A stretch of DNA of 64,000 nt, taken from positions 124,001-188,000 of the forward strand of contig CAVVMR010000006.1 of assembly GCA_963749515.1 (NCBI GenBank), written 5' to 3'. Below are positions 51,390 to 60,208 of this stretch, one piece after another. Under the pieces are notes generated by a model, which did no database searches, had not been told where the DNA came from, and saw only the letters and a list, made by a program, of their open reading frames with translations. Origin of the DNA: Gaiellasilicea sp963749515 (GTDB lineage Bacteria > Actinomycetota > Thermoleophilia > Gaiellales > Gaiellaceae). The position numbers were made by a program, and so were the translations under genes. The stretch's first letter is position 1. Each line of letters begins with the position of its first letter.

Positions 51390-52781
51390 CTAGAACGCAG
51401 GCGTGATCGGATGATTGGAGCGGATCATGTCTGTCGGATCGACGATCGCCTTGATCCGGCGCAGGCGGTGGTAGCTCGCGCTCGAGAAGAGCGAGGACGG
51501 CTTCCGCCTGGTCTCGGCGAAGTTCATGTACGTGTGCTCGCCCTCCCAGGGCGCGAGCATGCCGCGGAGCCGCGCGACCGCACCGTCGACGACCTCGCGT
51601 GCCTCCGGTGTCGGCGCGATGCCGACCGCGTACATGATGAACGGCGCTTCGAACACGTCCACTGCGCCGTGCTGCAGCGAGCGCCGTGCGACCGCGCCGC
51701 CGAGGTGGCGGATCTCGGCCGAGAGGATCGGCGTCCCGACCACGTGCTCGACGAACAGGTCGATCAGGTGGTCGTCGACATCGTCGAGCATGCCGCCGTC
51801 GCCCGTGCCCGGCGCGGGGCCTTCGGGGTCCATGTGCAGCCGGCTCAGCTCCTCGACGGGAATCGCTGCGACGGTGTCCATGACCGGCCCGAGCGCGCGC
51901 AGCGGCTCGAGCAGGCGCTCACCCTCGCCGGGCTCGCCGGACCAGATCGCCTCGACGACGACGAAGGACTGTCCGCGAATCGGCTCCGGGATCTCGGGAA
52001 TCGGCGGGAACTGAAGGATCCGGCCGACTGAGGTCATCTCGTCCGGCAGGTCCTCCGTCCACGCGCGCCACACTTTCAGTACCTCGGCCGCACGATCGAC
52101 CGGGTACCAGAGGATCCCGGCGTAGACCTCCTCCAGCGGGAAGAGGTTGAACTCGATCGCGGTGACGATCCCGAACGCGCCGCCGCCGCCGCGAAGGGCC
52201 CAGAAGAGATCCGGCTCGTTCGCCCAGTCGGTGCGGACGAAGTCTCCCGACGCGGTCACGACCTCGATCGCCGTCACCTGGTTGGCGCCGATGCCGTGCT
52301 TCCGGGCCAGCCACGACAGGCCGCCGCCGAGCGTGTAGCCGACCACGCCGACGTCGGGGGAGGAGCCGGCGAGCGCGGCAAGGCCGTGCTCAGCAGCCGC
52401 CTCGACGACGTCGATCCAGATTGTGCCCGCCTCGGCGCGAGCGATCCTCGTATCCGGGTCGATCGTGACGTGGCGCATGCGCTCCGTCTTGAGCAGGATC
52501 GTGTCGTCCAGCCGGTCCAGCGCGGCGGCGCCGTGGCCGGTGCCCTGTGGGGCGACGCGCAGGTCGTTGGCCCTGGCGAACGCGACGATCGCGACGACGT
52601 CCTCCGGGGACTCGGGCAGCGCGACGGCAACCGGCCTCTGATCGACTGTGAGATTCCAGGCCTGGCGCACCTCGTCCCACGCGTAGTCGCCCGGGACGAC
52701 CACGTCGCCCTCGATCAGATCGCGCAGCAGGGTCAGGTCGGGGCCGGGCTGAAACGTTCTGGTTCTCAGAATTTCGCTCAT
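51390..52781 (-). CDS. FAD-linked oxidoreductase, berberine-bridge (BBE) type
   Basis: 463 residues. FAD-binding PCMH domain with APQGTGHGAAAL (the His is the usual covalent FAD site, near residue 80) and GVVGYTLGGGLSWLARKHG; the partner Cys of bicovalent members is absent, suggesting single attachment. ALRGGGGAFGIVTAIEF is diagnostic, and the C-terminal BBE motif is YHRLRRIKAIVDP. Oxidises an alcohol, sugar or alkaloid-like substrate with O2. ATG with GGAGGT upstream; the longer open frame is rejected. Confidence 0.88.
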   Translation of the reverse strand: MSEILRTRTFQPGPDLTLLRDLIEGDVVVPGDYAWDEVRQAWNLTVDQRPVAVALPESPEDVVAIVAFARANDLRVAPQGTGHGAAALDRLDDTILLKTERMRHVTIDPDTRIARAEAGTIWIDVVEAAAEHGLAALAGSSPDVGVVGYTLGGGLSWLARKHGIGANQVTAIEVVTASGDFVRTDWANEPDLFWALRGGGGAFGIVTAIEFNLFPLEEVYAGILWYPVDRAAEVLKVWRAWTEDLPDEMTSVGRILQFPPIPEIPEPIRGQSFVVVEAIWSGEPGEGERLLEPLRALGPVMDTVAAIPVEELSRLHMDPEGPAPGTGDGGMLDDVDDHLIDLFVEHVVGTPILSAEIRHLGGAVARRSLQHGAVDVFEAPFIMYAVGIAPTPEAREVVDGAVARLRGMLAPWEGEHTYMNFAETRRKPSSLFSSASYHRLRRIKAIVDPTDMIRSNHPITPAF

Positions 52782-52888
52782 GCGTGTCACCTCCGGGTCA
52801 GTACCTGCATGGTGCGGTGCGGGAGGTGCCCGGCACATCGGCCGGCGGGCGGAAGATCCGTTGTCCGGAGGGCTGATCGTGCATCCGC

Positions 52889-52906
52889 CGCGAGGATGAC
52901 CTCGCG
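52889..52906. terminator. Short hairpin between the MFS and BBE oxidase genes
   Basis: CGCGAGG (52889-52895) and CCTCGCG (52900-52906) with an ATGA loop, 27 bases beyond the MFS stop codon on the minus strand. No U-tract follows, so termination is tentative; an operator is the alternative. Confidence 0.35.
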
Positions 52907-52932
52907 TGGCCGTCAGGAGGACTCGCGGACGG

Positions 52933-54345
52933 CTAGCGCGGAGCTTGAGCGGGCTCGAGCCGCTGCCGCAGCGGCTGCGAGCCGATCGCGAGCGCGATCG
53001 CGGCGGCAGCGAGTGCTGCGATTGCGCTGAGCGCGAACGTGAGCGTGAACGCCCGCTCGGAGGGGATCGAGGAATCGCCGATCGTGTGCGCGGTCAGCGC
53101 TGCGGCGGCGAGCTGGCCGCCGATCACCGAGCCGATCATGCGGACGACGGTGTTCATCCCGCTCGCGACTCCCATCTCGAGCGCATCCACGTTGTCCGCG
53201 ATCAGGGCCGCCATCGCCGCGAACGCTGCACCGACACCGATGCCGAGTAGCGCGCTGGCGACGAGCACCGGCAGCGGATCGTCATGCGCAGCGGCAAAGA
53301 GCAACGCTGCAGCGCTCACGATCAGCATCCCGCCCGCGAGCGGCCACTTCGAGCCGTAGTGGCGGCCGAGGGTTCCCGCCAGGGGGCCTGCAAAGAGCAT
53401 CGCGATCGAGCTGGGAAGTAGGTAGAGGCCTGCCTTCGTCGCGCTCGCGCCAAACCCGTAGCCGTGCTCGGAGGACGTCTCGACGAACGTGGGCAGGAGG
53501 ACGAAGCAGCTGAAGAGCGCGAAGCCCGAGATCAGCGTCGCGATGTTCGTCAGCAGCACGGGTCGGTGCGCAAGCATTCTCATGTCGACCATCGGCGAGC
53601 TCGAGCGCAGCTCGATCATCCCCCAGAGGAGGAAGAACGCGCCTGCGACGACCATCAGCCCGAGCAGGCGCGGCGACGTCCAGCCCCAGACTTCACCCTC
53701 GGTGAGCGCCACCATCAGCGAGAGCAGGCCGCCCGAGAGCAGGAGGGCGCCGGGCACGTCGACGCGGGACGGCGACCGGATCGGCGACTCCGGCACGTAA
53801 CGGTGCACCAGGGCGATCGACAGTGCGACGGGGATCGAGCCGAGCAGGAAGAGCAGCCGCCACGAGAAGTGGTCGACGATCACGCCGGAGAGGACGATGC
53901 CGAACCCGCCGCCGACGCCGAACACGGCCGACAGGAGCCCGATCGCGACCTTGACCTTCTCCGGCGGGAACTCGTCGCGGATGATCGCGAAGCTGAGCGG
54001 GAAGAGCGCGCCTCCCGCGCCCGAGACGATGCGGAAGGCGATCAGCGACCAGATGTCCCACGCAAAGGAGGCACCGAGACAGCCGGCGAGGAAGAGCCCG
54101 AGACTGACGAGCAACATTCGCTCCTTGCCGAACTGGTCGCCGAGCTTGCCGAGGATCGGGGTCGCCACGGCAGCGGAGACGAGGAACCCGGTCAGCACCC
54201 ACGCGGTCCACGCCGTGCTGGCGCCGAACTCCTCCTGGAAGGTCCCGAGCGCGGGGAAGACCATCGTCTGCTGCAGCGCGAACGCGGCGCCGGCGAGCGT
54301 CAGGATCCCGAGCGTGACGTTGTAGTGCTGCCGGTCGGGCTCCAT
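52933..54345 (-). CDS. MFS transporter, DHA2 (EmrB/QacA)-like
   Basis: 470 residues with about 14 hydrophobic segments. TPILGKLGDQFGKERMLLVS between spans 2 and 3 is the MFS loop motif, and GFGIVLSGVIVDHFSWRLLFLL matches the span-5 antiporter motif of drug exporters. Proton-driven efflux of a hydrophobic compound is expected. Its ATG overlaps the stop of a short upstream frame, and that frame begins just after ettA, so ettA and the MFS gene may be co-transcribed. Confidence 0.9.
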   Translation of the reverse strand: MEPDRQHYNVTLGILTLAGAAFALQQTMVFPALGTFQEEFGASTAWTAWVLTGFLVSAAVATPILGKLGDQFGKERMLLVSLGLFLAGCLGASFAWDIWSLIAFRIVSGAGGALFPLSFAIIRDEFPPEKVKVAIGLLSAVFGVGGGFGIVLSGVIVDHFSWRLLFLLGSIPVALSIALVHRYVPESPIRSPSRVDVPGALLLSGGLLSLMVALTEGEVWGWTSPRLLGLMVVAGAFFLLWGMIELRSSSPMVDMRMLAHRPVLLTNIATLISGFALFSCFVLLPTFVETSSEHGYGFGASATKAGLYLLPSSIAMLFAGPLAGTLGRHYGSKWPLAGGMLIVSAAALLFAAAHDDPLPVLVASALLGIGVGAAFAAMAALIADNVDALEMGVASGMNTVVRMIGSVIGGQLAAAALTAHTIGDSSIPSERAFTLTFALSAIAALAAAAIALAIGSQPLRQRLEPAQAPR

Positions 54346-54449
54346 CAGAGCCGCTGCCAGAGGTCGACATTCGGGACGAGCGCGTCGATCGCCGGCAGGT
54401 CTTCCTCGACGGCGGTGCGAGGCACCACGTCGCCGCGCCTTGCGATCAC
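54345..54449 (-). CDS. Short ORF (34 aa) between ettA and the MFS gene
   Basis: GTG four bases after the ettA stop, reading VIARRGDVVPRTAVEEDLPA and ending NVDLWQRL, with its TGA overlapping the MFS ATG. Acidic and codon-biased like its neighbours. It may be a small protein, a translational coupling ORF, or a fragment of a lost gene; I see no family. Confidence 0.35.
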   Translation of the reverse strand: MIARRGDVVPRTAVEEDLPAIDALVPNVDLWQRL

Positions 54450-54453
54450 CGCG

Positions 54454-56124
<1,671 letters not shown>

Positions 56125-56154
56125 CGCCGGCCACGATATCCATAAGCTGCGCCG

Positions 56155-56604
56155 GTGCCCGACCTGTACTTCGAGGACTTCTGGCCGGGCCAGGTGGTCG
56201 AGCTCGGCAGCCACACGGTCACCGAGGAGGAGATCGTCGCCTTCGCGCGCCAGTGGGATCCGCAGCCCTTCCACGTCGACCCGGAAGCCGCGAAGGAAAC
56301 CGTCTTCGGCGGCCTGATCGCGAGCGGCTGGCACACAGGCGCGATCTGGATGCGCTGCTACGTCGACACGCTCCTCGGGCCGTCGAGCCAGGGGTCTCCC
56401 GGTATCGAGGAGCTGCGCTGGCTGGCGCCGGTCCGGCCCGGCGACACGCTCTCCTCCCGGCTGACGGTGTTGGAGACGACGCCGTCCGAGCGCCGTCCCG
56501 ATCGAGGCACCCTGCGTCTCCGCGGCGAGATGGTCAATCAGGAGGGCGTCACCGTGCTCTCGATGGTCTCGCGCGGCCTCTTCGGCCGGCGACCTCCCGA
56601 GTAG
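56155..56604 (+). CDS. MaoC-like hot-dog dehydratase
   Basis: 149 residues. Hydratase 2 elements: WDPQPFHVDPEAA near residue 38, where Asp and His form the catalytic pair, then GGLIASGWHTGAIWMR near 57 and LRWLAPVRPGDTL. Acts on enoyl-thioesters; the acyl substrate is unknown. GTG start six bases after TAAGCT (56143-56148), and divergent from ettA with only 30 bases between starts. Confidence 0.9.
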   Translation: MPDLYFEDFWPGQVVELGSHTVTEEEIVAFARQWDPQPFHVDPEAAKETVFGGLIASGWHTGAIWMRCYVDTLLGPSSQGSPGIEELRWLAPVRPGDTLSSRLTVLETTPSERRPDRGTLRLRGEMVNQEGVTVLSMVSRGLFGRRPPE

Positions 56605-56614
56605 GCTTCCCGAC

Positions 56615-57229
56615 ATGAGCGAGCTGGGACTCTTCCCGCTCGGGATCGTGCTGCTGCCGACGGAGCAGATCCCGCTGCACATCTTCGAGGAGCGCTATCA
56701 GGAGCTGATCGGCGAGTGCCTCGACCTGGAACTGGAGTTCGGGCTCGTCTACGCCGACGAGGAGGGACTGCGCGACGTCGGCACGCGGGCCCTCGTCACC
56801 GAGGTCCTCGACCGCTTCGACGACGGCCGGCTGAACATCGTCGTCGAAGGCGGCGAGCGGTTCCGGCTCCTGGAGCTGACCGAGGGCCGGTCGTTCCAGA
56901 CGGGGCTGGTCGAGCCGGTGGAAGACGAGGCCGACGCGGCGGATCCAGAAGATGCCGACCACGCGCTCAAGCTCTTCCACCGCCTCGTGGAGCTGACAGG
57001 CGCGGAGGTCGAGGAGCCGAGGCTCTCGGCCGAGCAGCTCTCGTTCGAGCTCGCGGGCCGCTTCGAGTTCGCGCCGGAGCTGAAGCAGAAGCTTCTCCAG
57101 CTCACCTCGGAGCGGCAGCGCATGCATCTCCTGGCCGAGATCCTCGCCGGCGCGGCGGTCGCGGTCGAGCGCGAGCGCGATATCGCCAACCGCGCGCAGG
57201 GCAACGGCAAGGTAGACCCACGCACCTGA
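56615..57229 (+). CDS. LON substrate-binding-domain protein
   Basis: 204 residues resembling the N-terminal domain of Lon without ATPase or protease: LFPLGIVLLPTEQIPLHIFEERYQEL near the start, GEFGL-like loop, VEGGERFRLLEL, and a helical C-terminal half. Stand-alone LON-domain proteins are common and mostly uncharacterised; adaptor function is inferred. ATG seven bases after TAGGCT (56602-56607), whose first three bases are the stop codon of the MaoC gene. Confidence 0.9.
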   Translation: MSELGLFPLGIVLLPTEQIPLHIFEERYQELIGECLDLELEFGLVYADEEGLRDVGTRALVTEVLDRFDDGRLNIVVEGGERFRLLELTEGRSFQTGLVEPVEDEADAADPEDADHALKLFHRLVELTGAEVEEPRLSAEQLSFELAGRFEFAPELKQKLLQLTSERQRMHLLAEILAGAAVAVERERDIANRAQGNGKVDPRT

Positions 57230-57372
57230 CCAGCGGCCTCTGACCGGCTGCGCCTCCCGGCCGGCGGAGCCGGCCTCCGGCGCAGCCTCGCGGCGCTCCA
57301 GCCGGCGGCCCGTACGCCCGTACTGTTCCACTGGCTTACGCACCGCGAGCGACGCGTCAGAGACCGCTGGTC
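57228..57372. repeat. Structured intergenic repeat, copy 2 (68-bp core at 57289-57356)
   Basis: Starts at the stop codon of the LON-domain gene. The core is 68 bp like copy 1 (17987-18054), shares the block around GTACTGTTCCAC, and has a 10-bp arm pair with one mismatch (57289-57298 with 57347-57356). Outer arms of 17 bp (57228-57244 with 57356-57372) match at 16 positions. AGCCGG pairs with CTGGCT here versus CCGGCC in copy 1, a change that largely preserves pairing. Confidence 0.78.
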
Positions 57373-57390
57373 GGTCAGTACGATGGACAG

Positions 57391-58635
57391 ATGGCGGTAA
57401 CTGCCCAGGAGAAGCTCGACGTCGAGCGCGTCCGCGCCGACTTCGCGTATCTCGAGGATCTCGTCAACGGCAAGCCCGTCGCCTACCTCGACTCGGCGGC
57501 CTCGACCCAGAAGCCCCGGCAGGTGCTCGACGCGATGCGCGACTTCTACGAGCACAGCTATGCGAACGTGCACCGCGGCGTCTATCGGCTCGCCGAGCGC
57601 GCGACGGAGGGCTACGAGGGTGCGCGCGAGAAGGTGCGCGGGCTCCTGAACGCCCCGGCGGCGCGTGAGGTCATCTTCACGCGGAGCGCCACGGAGGCGA
57701 TCAACCTCGTGGCGTACGCCTGGGGCACCGACAACCTCGGTCCCGGCGACGTCGTCGTGATCACCGAGCTCGAGCACCACTCCAACTTCGTCCCGTGGCA
57801 GTTCATCGCCAACCGGACCGGCGCCAGCTTCAAGCACATCCCGATCGACGACACGGGCGAGCTCCAACTCGATGCGCTCGACGGGATCGCCGCCTCCGGG
57901 AACGTGAAGGTCGTCGCCAACAACCTCGTCTCCAACGCGCTCGGGACGGTCAATCCGGTCGAGAAGCTCGCCGCCTGGGCCCACGAGCAGGGCGCGATCA
58001 TGGTCGTCGACGCGGCCCAGGCCGCACCGCACCGGGCGATCGACGTTCAGGCACTGGGATGCGACTTCATCGCGATCTCGTCGCACAAGCTCTGCGGCCC
58101 GAGCGGCATCGGCGCGCTGTGGGGGAAGCCGGAGCTGCTCGAGCGGATGCAACCGTTCAATCTCGGCGGCGAGATGATCCGCTCGGTCGCGCTCGACCGC
58201 ACGAGCTGGAACGAGCTGCCGTACAAGTTCGAGGCCGGCACGCCCGCGATCGCGGAGGCGTACGGCTTCGGAGCCGCCATCGACTACCTGAGCGAGATCG
58301 GGTTGCCGGCGATCGAGGCGCACGAGCACGAGCTGACCGAGTACGCGCTCGGCCGCCTCGCGGAGCTCGACTGGATCCGCGTGTTCGGCCCTCCCGCCGA
58401 CAGGCGCGCCGGCATCGTCTCCTTCGAGGTCCAGGGCATCCACCCGCACGACGTCGCGCAGATTCTCGACTGGGAGGGCGTCGCGGTCCGGGCCGGGCAC
58501 CACTGCACGCAGCCGCTGATGTCGCGTCTCGGCGTCTCCGCGACGACGCGCGCGAGCTTCTACCTGTACACGATCCCCGAGGAGATCGACCGGCTGGTCG
58601 ACGGCCTGCACACGGTCAAGAAGAACCTCGGCTGA
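57391..58635 (+). CDS. sufS: Cysteine desulfurase SufS
   Basis: 414-residue class V aminotransferase-fold enzyme that takes sulfur from cysteine. PLP Lys in SSHKLCGPSG (about residue 233), His in ELEHHSNFVPW, Asp/Gln in VVDAAQAAPH, and the persulfide Cys in RAGHHCTQP near residue 372. Sulfur is handed to SufU encoded next. ATG six bases after TACGAT (57379-57384). Separated by 14 kb from sufCBD. Confidence 0.95.
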   Translation: MAVTAQEKLDVERVRADFAYLEDLVNGKPVAYLDSAASTQKPRQVLDAMRDFYEHSYANVHRGVYRLAERATEGYEGAREKVRGLLNAPAAREVIFTRSATEAINLVAYAWGTDNLGPGDVVVITELEHHSNFVPWQFIANRTGASFKHIPIDDTGELQLDALDGIAASGNVKVVANNLVSNALGTVNPVEKLAAWAHEQGAIMVVDAAQAAPHRAIDVQALGCDFIAISSHKLCGPSGIGALWGKPELLERMQPFNLGGEMIRSVALDRTSWNELPYKFEAGTPAIAEAYGFGAAIDYLSEIGLPAIEAHEHELTEYALGRLAELDWIRVFGPPADRRAGIVSFEVQGIHPHDVAQILDWEGVAVRAGHHCTQPLMSRLGVSATTRASFYLYTIPEEIDRLVDGLHTVKKNLG

Positions 58636-59063
58636 TGTCAGAGTTCGATCAGCTGTATCGCGAGGTCATCCTCGACCACTACAAGAACCCGCGGGGGCAC
58701 GGGCTGCTCGAGGCGCCCGATGCGCAGGCCGAGGGGCAGAACCCGTTGTGCGGCGACGAGATAACGGTCTCGCTGCGCTTCGACGGCGACACCATCGCCG
58801 ACGTCGGCTTCGAGGGCCGGGGCTGCGCGATCTCACAGGCGGCGACGTCGATGCTGACGGAGATCGTCGTCGGCCGCAGCGCCGACGAGGTGGCGCGGAT
58901 GCCGAAGGACGAGCTGCTCGAGGAGATCGGGATCCCCTTGACGCCGGTGCGGCTGAAGTGCGCGATCCTGGGCCTCGGCGTGCTCAAGGTCGCGCTGCAC
59001 AAGTCGAAGGGGACGCCGCTCCCCGACGAGTGGACCCAGGGCGACGACCTGACGATCACGTAG
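58635..59063 (+). CDS. sufU: Zn-dependent sulfurtransferase SufU
   Basis: 142 residues. LYREVILDHYKNPRGHG near the start, the three Cys ligands in NPLCGDEI, GRGCAISQA and RLKCAILG, and the Asp in CGDE. The insertion that distinguishes SufU from IscU is present between the last two Cys. Receives persulfide from SufS. ATG overlaps the sufS stop by one base (TGATG). Confidence 0.94.
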   Translation: MSEFDQLYREVILDHYKNPRGHGLLEAPDAQAEGQNPLCGDEITVSLRFDGDTIADVGFEGRGCAISQAATSMLTEIVVGRSADEVARMPKDELLEEIGIPLTPVRLKCAILGLGVLKVALHKSKGTPLPDEWTQGDDLTIT

Positions 59064-59065
59064 CC

Positions 59066-59377
59066 GTGGCCACCGTCGACGTCTGCCCCGAGGCGGAGCT
59101 GCCGCCCGGGCACGTGAGGATCGTCTGGTCGGGGCCGATCGCAATCGGTGTCTACAACTGCAACGGCAGCCTCTACGCGATCGAGGATCGCTGCTCGCAC
59201 GACGACGGCCCGCTCTGCGAAGGCGAATGGGAGACCGACGAGTGCATCGCCATCTGCCCTCGCCACGGCGCGCGCTTCGACATCACGACCGGCGCGGCGC
59301 TCACGCTCCCGGCGTACCAGCCCGTCGACACCTTCCCCGTACGGGTCGAGGACGGCTGGGTGCGCGTCGAGGTCTAG
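59066..59377 (+). CDS. Rieske-type [2Fe-2S] ferredoxin
   Basis: 103 residues with the two cluster loops CSHDDGPL and CPRHGARFD, each giving one Cys and one His. Fits the small non-heme Rieske ferredoxins often linked to suf operons in actinobacteria, where the gene is sometimes annotated as an assimilatory-nitrite-reductase-like small subunit. GTG start two bases after sufU, so co-transcribed. Electron-transfer role; partner unknown. Confidence 0.92.
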   Translation: MATVDVCPEAELPPGHVRIVWSGPIAIGVYNCNGSLYAIEDRCSHDDGPLCEGEWETDECIAICPRHGARFDITTGAALTLPAYQPVDTFPVRVEDGWVRVEV

Positions 59378-59383
59378 AAGCGT

Positions 59384-59749
59384 CTAGCCGCGGTCCGGCG
59401 AGCGGCCGCGGAGCTTCTGCACGAAGGCATCGGGGTCGTCAACGGTCAGGGCGAGGCGGCGGTATTCGTGGCCGGTGAGGTCGAGCACGACCGCGCGCTC
59501 GCGGTCGTCCACGTCGAAGAACGACCACCTGCGGTGCTCTCGGAAGCGGCCGCGCTGGGTCTTTCCGAACGGCGGCGTCGAGAGGCCGATCTTGACGGCG
59601 AGCAGTCCGGGCGGGTCGGTCAGTCCGATCGAGACCGAGCCGATCGACGTGTACGGGACGCGCAGCTCTCGCGTCAGCGTCGTGAGCGCGGCGAGCCCGT
59701 CGAAGCGGATGACGAGGGCGTCGTCCTCGAAGTCGATCCGGCGGCTCAT
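59384..59749 (-). CDS. Hypothetical protein with a PH-like (bacterial pleckstrin) pattern
   Basis: 121 residues, mostly strands: DDALVIRFDGLAALTTLTRE, VPYTSIGSVSIGL, WSFFDVDDRERAVVLDL and a C-terminal helix PDAFVQKLRG, as in bPH-type domains. I infer the fold only. The ATG at 59749 is preferred because TACCAT (59757-59762) is seven bases upstream; the ATG three codons earlier overlaps that hexamer. Convergent with the Rieske gene. Confidence 0.65.
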   Translation of the reverse strand: MSRRIDFEDDALVIRFDGLAALTTLTRELRVPYTSIGSVSIGLTDPPGLLAVKIGLSTPPFGKTQRGRFREHRRWSFFDVDDRERAVVLDLTGHEYRRLALTVDDPDAFVQKLRGRSPDRG

Positions 59750-59816
59750 GGCTGACATGGTACGTCGCTGCCGCCTGCTACATTCTCGCTATCCGCGGAA
59801 AGGAGGTGGTCCGGCA

Positions 59817-59858
59817 GTGGAGATTTCCAGTACGGGCAGTGGAGGTGCTAGTCGGTAG
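59817..59858 (+). CDS. 13-codon micro-ORF with extreme Shine-Dalgarno
   Basis: GTG-started frame reading MEISSTGSGGASR then TAG. AAAGGAGGTGGTCC (59799-59812) differs at one base from the exact complement of the standard 16S 3' end (AAAGGAGGTGATCC), an unusually strong site for this window. The last codons lie inside the 5' strand of the long RNA helix, so translation would unfold it; a leader-peptide switch is a reasonable idea. Confidence 0.45.
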   Translation: MEISSTGSGGASR

Positions 59859-59970
59859 GGGCGTGTCCCTTGGACCCGCAAGGGGAACCGCCTAGCCCGC
59901 GTTAGGGACTCGCGCTTCGCGCCGCTGAGTTGATCAGCCGGAAGCGCCCCTACCAATACAGGCTAGTACC

Positions 59971-60009
59971 GAAGGATCGAGGGGCCGCGAAAGCGGCCCT
60001 TCGTCCTTC
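59971..60009 (+). terminator. Rho-independent terminator of the candidate RNA
   Basis: GAAGGA...GAGGGGCCGC pairs with GCGGCCCTTC...TCCTTC around a GAAA tetraloop (59989-59992), giving about 16 pairs with a small bulge. It is followed by pyrimidine-rich sequence rather than a pure U-tract. Confidence 0.75.
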
Positions 60010-60026
60010 CCGGACACGACTCGGTC

Positions 60027-60048
60027 GGACACGACGGGGTCTGACCCC
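60027..60048. repeat. REP element, third copy
   Basis: GGACACGACGGGGTCTGACC plus CC, identical over 22 bp to the REP flanking the RAYT gene 26.6 kb away. The preceding bases contain another CGGACACGAC (60011-60020), a partial tandem copy. Confidence 0.85.
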
Positions 60049-60140
60049 AGACATGTCCGCTTCGACCACGCGGCGCGTGTGCGCCGTTTGTCGCCTTTTG
60101 CAGGCAAACCGTCGCGCCTGGACGCGGCTGTTCGAGGCAT

Positions 60141-60158
60141 GACGGGGTCTGACCCCGG
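60141..60158. repeat. REP element, fourth copy
   Basis: GACGGGGTCTGACCCCGG, same orientation as the third copy about 114 bp upstream; both continue with GACATG(T/G)CCG. The sequence between the two copies has no convincing gene. Together with the RNA locus these fill the only gene-free stretch longer than 300 bases in the window (59,750-60,208). Confidence 0.82.
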
Positions 60159-60208
60159 ACATGGCCGTCGCCGACATGGCGGGGCCAGGACCCGCGTGTC
60201 CGGTGCGG

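Larger units (their letters stand above)
59791..60009 (+). ncRNA. Candidate structured RNA with own promoter and terminator
   Basis: Between the PH-like gene and a REP pair. TACATT (59779-59784) could start transcription near 59791. The RNA folds into two stacked helices: 59844-59853 with 59961-59970 (ten pairs, two G-U) and 59854-59863 with 59945-59954 (ten perfect pairs), separated on the 3' side only by AATACA. Inside are GTCCCT/AGGGAC (59865-59870 with 59904-59909), a CCC-GCAA-GGG hairpin, and GCTGA/TCAGC. A strong terminator follows. It matches no riboswitch, 6S, SRP, tmRNA or RNase P signature I know. Confidence 0.65.

Noticed and set aside
59844..59970. Assignment of the structured RNA to a known class (6S, SRP, tmRNA, RNase P, c-di-GMP, ydaO, T-box, cobalamin, SAM, ZTP)
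   Set aside because: None of the conserved sequence blocks I remember for these classes is present, so it is reported only as an unassigned candidate.
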